Program-made: the position numbers and the translations under genes | Notes under the pieces: generated by a model | Seen by the model: the letters and a program-made list of their open reading frames with translations, nothing else | Told to the model about the DNA's origin: nothing | Database searches by the model: none | Shown here: in pieces, positions 61,233-64,000 of the stretch | Layout of the letters: every line of letters starts with the position of its first letter | Position numbering within the stretch: position 1 is the stretch's first letter | Source: Glossina fuscipes | Lineage: Eukaryota; Arthropoda; Insecta; Diptera; Glossinidae | DNA: 64,000 bases | Direction of reading: 5' to 3' | NCBI RefSeq assembly: GCF_014805625.2 | Contig: NW_023998415.1 | Location: 25,340,727-25,404,726 of the forward strand

Positions 61233-62708
61233 ACTTACGCGCCTCTTTACTCTTCAAGGACTCCGGCCGGCCAATCTATCTGCAGCAGCCTTTTCCATCG
61301 TCCTAGATGATTACACACACAGTTCTAAGTCGCTCATGCACAAACACTGCTCCCCTCGGCAACTAAAACTTCGTGATCGTCATTTGTGAGCGAGAGCCCT
61401 CTTCTGAGGGCTACAGAAATGGGATAAAAATGCCCTTCTGGCCGGCCAGCGTTTACTGTTATCCAATCAAATGAAAATAACAAACATATATGTGGCCTCA
61501 AGTAGCTTTCACATTATATTCAGTTAATGGCGAAAGCAGTGAGAACTTAAAGCAACAACAGCTGCTGGTAGTAAGTAAATCTTTTAAAGTGCGTCGAAGA
61601 TTGAAAACTAATTCGAACCGGAATAGCGGAACCACGAAAGTTATGAAAAGTTTTGATGCAACACTGAAACACTGTAACACATTTGCAAATGTCTGCTTTA
61701 GCCGAATAAAGCAAGCTTCGAAACCTTTATTATCATCGCTTTACTATCCCCCATTGGTCATAAACGAGAAGATTGATTATTCGGACTTTGTAAAAGGAAT
61801 AGAGATTCTTTGAAAAAAAAAAAACAAAACAAAAATAGATAAATAAATAAATAATAAACTTTTATTAAACTCTTGTTACAGTTCGATTTTACTGAGTCCC
61901 TTATGGTGTTCAAAAACACCCTAAGGTTAAAGTGGTGGGTATTAGGAGATGAAATTGGAAAAAATTGAAATTTATTTTATCGTCTTCTTTTTTTATACAC
62001 GAAATTTTCATTTACTGCGCATATGTGTGTATAATGCACAAACACATAAACACTCGGATAACGAATATGTAACGCATTTTTGCACTTTCCCATCCCGGAG
62101 TTACGTCCATAGCATTTAAGAAAGAATTTTATGTTTAATTTTTGTTTTTACTTTTTATTGCTTTTTCTTTTCTTTTTTTTTTCTAAATTTTTTAATGCTG
62201 AAATGAAATGAAATGAGAAATTTAAGGGAAAAAAGCCAAGCTTTTTATGATTTGGTTTAAAAGAGAAATTAATTTTTATAAGTTTTAAGCTTTTTAAAGC
62301 ACAGCTAATAATTATATTTTAAAATTGGCTTTAAAGAAATACAAAGAAATGGAAAAAAAAAAAAATAAATAAATAAATAAAAAGAAAAAAGAAGAGGAAA
62401 AAAAAACATTTTTCAAAATTGTACTTAATAGAAATTTTTAAAAAAATTGAAAAATAATTTACATAAGAGATAAAACGAACAAAGGCCAAATTAATAGTAA
62501 ACAAATTGTTTAAGGTTAAGCGAAAAAGAAAAAAAAAAAAAAAAAACTTAAAACAATAAAACAAATTATCATAGATTTAGTAAAATAAAATAAAATTTCT
62601 TATCAATAACAAAAAAAAAAAAAGAGAAAAATAATAATAATAAATAAATAAGTAAATAAATAAATTAAAATATAAAAAACATAAATATTTTTATTTTCGT
62701 ATTAACAT

Positions 62709-62733
62709 ATTATTATTATTATTATTATTATTG
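62709..62733. repeat. (ATT)n trinucleotide repeat
   Basis: Eight TTA units in A/T-rich DNA. Confidence 0.9.
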
Positions 62734-62942
62734 TATTAACATATATAAATAAATTTTATTATTCAATAAATTTATGATATATTTATGGTACCTTTGTTTA
62801 AAACAATTTACTAAAAAAATGAATTAAATATTATCAATAAAATTATAATTCTATTAAACAATAGAAAGACAGACATTATTAACAAACATGTATAAATAAG
62901 TTTATTAAATATTTGTATATATAGACAAAAGGAAAATCTTTC

Positions 62943-63000
62943 TTTTTTCTTACTCTTCTTCTTCTTCTTGTTCTTATTCTTCTTCTTGTTCTTATTCTTG
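62943..63000. repeat. (TTC)n imperfect repeat
   Basis: TCTTCTTCTT units with GTTCTTATTC interruptions. The minus-strand Lys/Asn-rich frame is an artefact. Confidence 0.85.
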
Positions 63001-64000
63001 GTCAACTTTCTATATATTTAATTATTTAAAGGCACTTTTCTCAACACCTTTGTAAGAATAATTAAGGAGGGATAGATCAATTTGCTTAAAACGTCCTTGA
63101 CGATGAAAATCTCAATAATTTTCTCATTAAATATATCTTAGTTTTAACAATTAAGGCACTCAGTAATATTTGAAAACTTTTAATTTTATATACATACAAA
63201 AATTCCGCAGTAAAGTTTATTAACCCATTATCGATAAATTACCTTTCTTTGCTTTATGGGCGTGCATTGGCGCGTGCTCAAAACGAAACTCTGGAAAAAG
63301 TATATACACATATACATTTTCAATGGAACGATTTACGTCATAGTATACATGTATATCTTCAGGTATTCAGGTGTTTGCGGTCGCAAAAGTCTATCTAAAG
63401 GTCAGATAAGATAAAAACAAATTGGGAAAGTGCGGAAAGTAATTCCTCATTTTTCCCAATAGGGGACTTGATTGCATTTTTTCACAGCCAACTTCTCACT
63501 TGATCCGCCAATCCCATTCATATATGTGGGAAGTGAAAAGACGCATTTTCGGCATTTTTTACTTGTTTTACGATTGATCTTTAAGCAGGAAAAAAATTAT
63601 CCTATTGAGAGAACGCTAATGACAAAACTAGTGTGCAAAATTTCGATCGGGTAGCTTTGATCTAGAAGATGCATTATGTTCTCGAAACTGACGAAGTGAA
63701 GTACACAATAAAGACATTGTTTGGTGTAAACAAGTGGATAATAAGTCGCTAAGCAGTTTTCGCTTGGGTTGGGTTGGCATATACTACCACACTCACCATA
63801 TTTGCCAAGCCTGGAACCTTCTGTTTCTTCTTTCTTTCCCGTCTTTATAAATTTTTTAAACGGTAACACCTTACTTGGAATGCTGAGGTGTTTGTCAGCA
63901 AAGGGCAAAAATTTTATGGACGTGGAATCAAACCACTGCGAGAAGAGAAAGTTAAGCTATGCGAAATCAACTCGGCAGTGGACCTGCTTGCATTTTCTGC

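Larger units (their letters stand above)
55060..64000. other. A/T-rich DNA downstream of Eip63E without a recognised gene
   Basis: This is mostly non-coding with long A- and T-runs. Plus-strand A-richness at 56800-57400 and 58850-59900 is reminiscent of fly 3' UTR and might be a distal UTR extension. A relatively GC-richer patch lies at 61020-61460 with an internal direct repeat. A 107-residue ORF at 61490-61813 is unrecognised and weakly supported. Confidence 0.55.

Noticed and set aside
1..64000. CRISPR array, rRNA, tRNA and operon-like structures
   Set aside because: Spaced identical repeats of CRISPR type and conserved rRNA words were not seen. tRNA absence is only by eye, so a covariance-model scan would be needed to be certain.

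Overview
The window is AT-rich, intron-rich animal DNA with long A/T homopolymers, many microsatellites and decayed transposon relics. The one gene I can identify is the PFTAIRE-class cyclin-dependent kinase Eip63E (the fly orthologue of vertebrate CDK14). Together with repeat families of the kind seen in higher flies, this points to a schizophoran dipteran, perhaps a tephritid or muscoid. The species is an inference.

Eip63E lies on the plus strand and is split into seven coding exons: 16311-16516, 18678-18769, 30717-30891, 30970-31231, 37054-37266, 37389-37568 and 53567-53631. All junctions have GT..AG borders and compatible phases, and the joined frame is open for 396 full residues plus a stop. 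It contains every kinase landmark: glycine loop, catalytic lysine, PFTAIRE helix, HRD, DFG, and RPPD in place of APE. The first visible exon starts in the middle of a codon, so at least one 5' coding exon is missing from my reading. It could be anywhere in 1-16310 or outside the window.

Regions: 1-16310 is non-coding as far as I can tell. It holds a possible TATA/initiator core promoter at the left edge, a tandemly duplicated splice-acceptor-like segment, microsatellites and repeat relics. The 2.2-kb first intron holds an unexplained ORF (16676-17116) followed by a polyadenylation signal and an A-tract. The 11.9-kb second intron holds a duplicated ~115-bp block around a TC/CTTT microsatellite, several repeat relics and a mariner-like end. 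The 5.8-kb fourth intron holds an internally deleted mariner transposase relic. The 16-kb last intron holds a second mariner relic, several copies of a dispersed repeat and a possible alternative last exon. From 53632 on there is an A-rich probable 3' UTR and then A/T-rich intergenic DNA.

No rRNA, CRISPR array or prokaryotic-type operon is present. I found no convincing tRNA, but I could not run a covariance search. Most short ORFs here are chance frames in low-complexity DNA.
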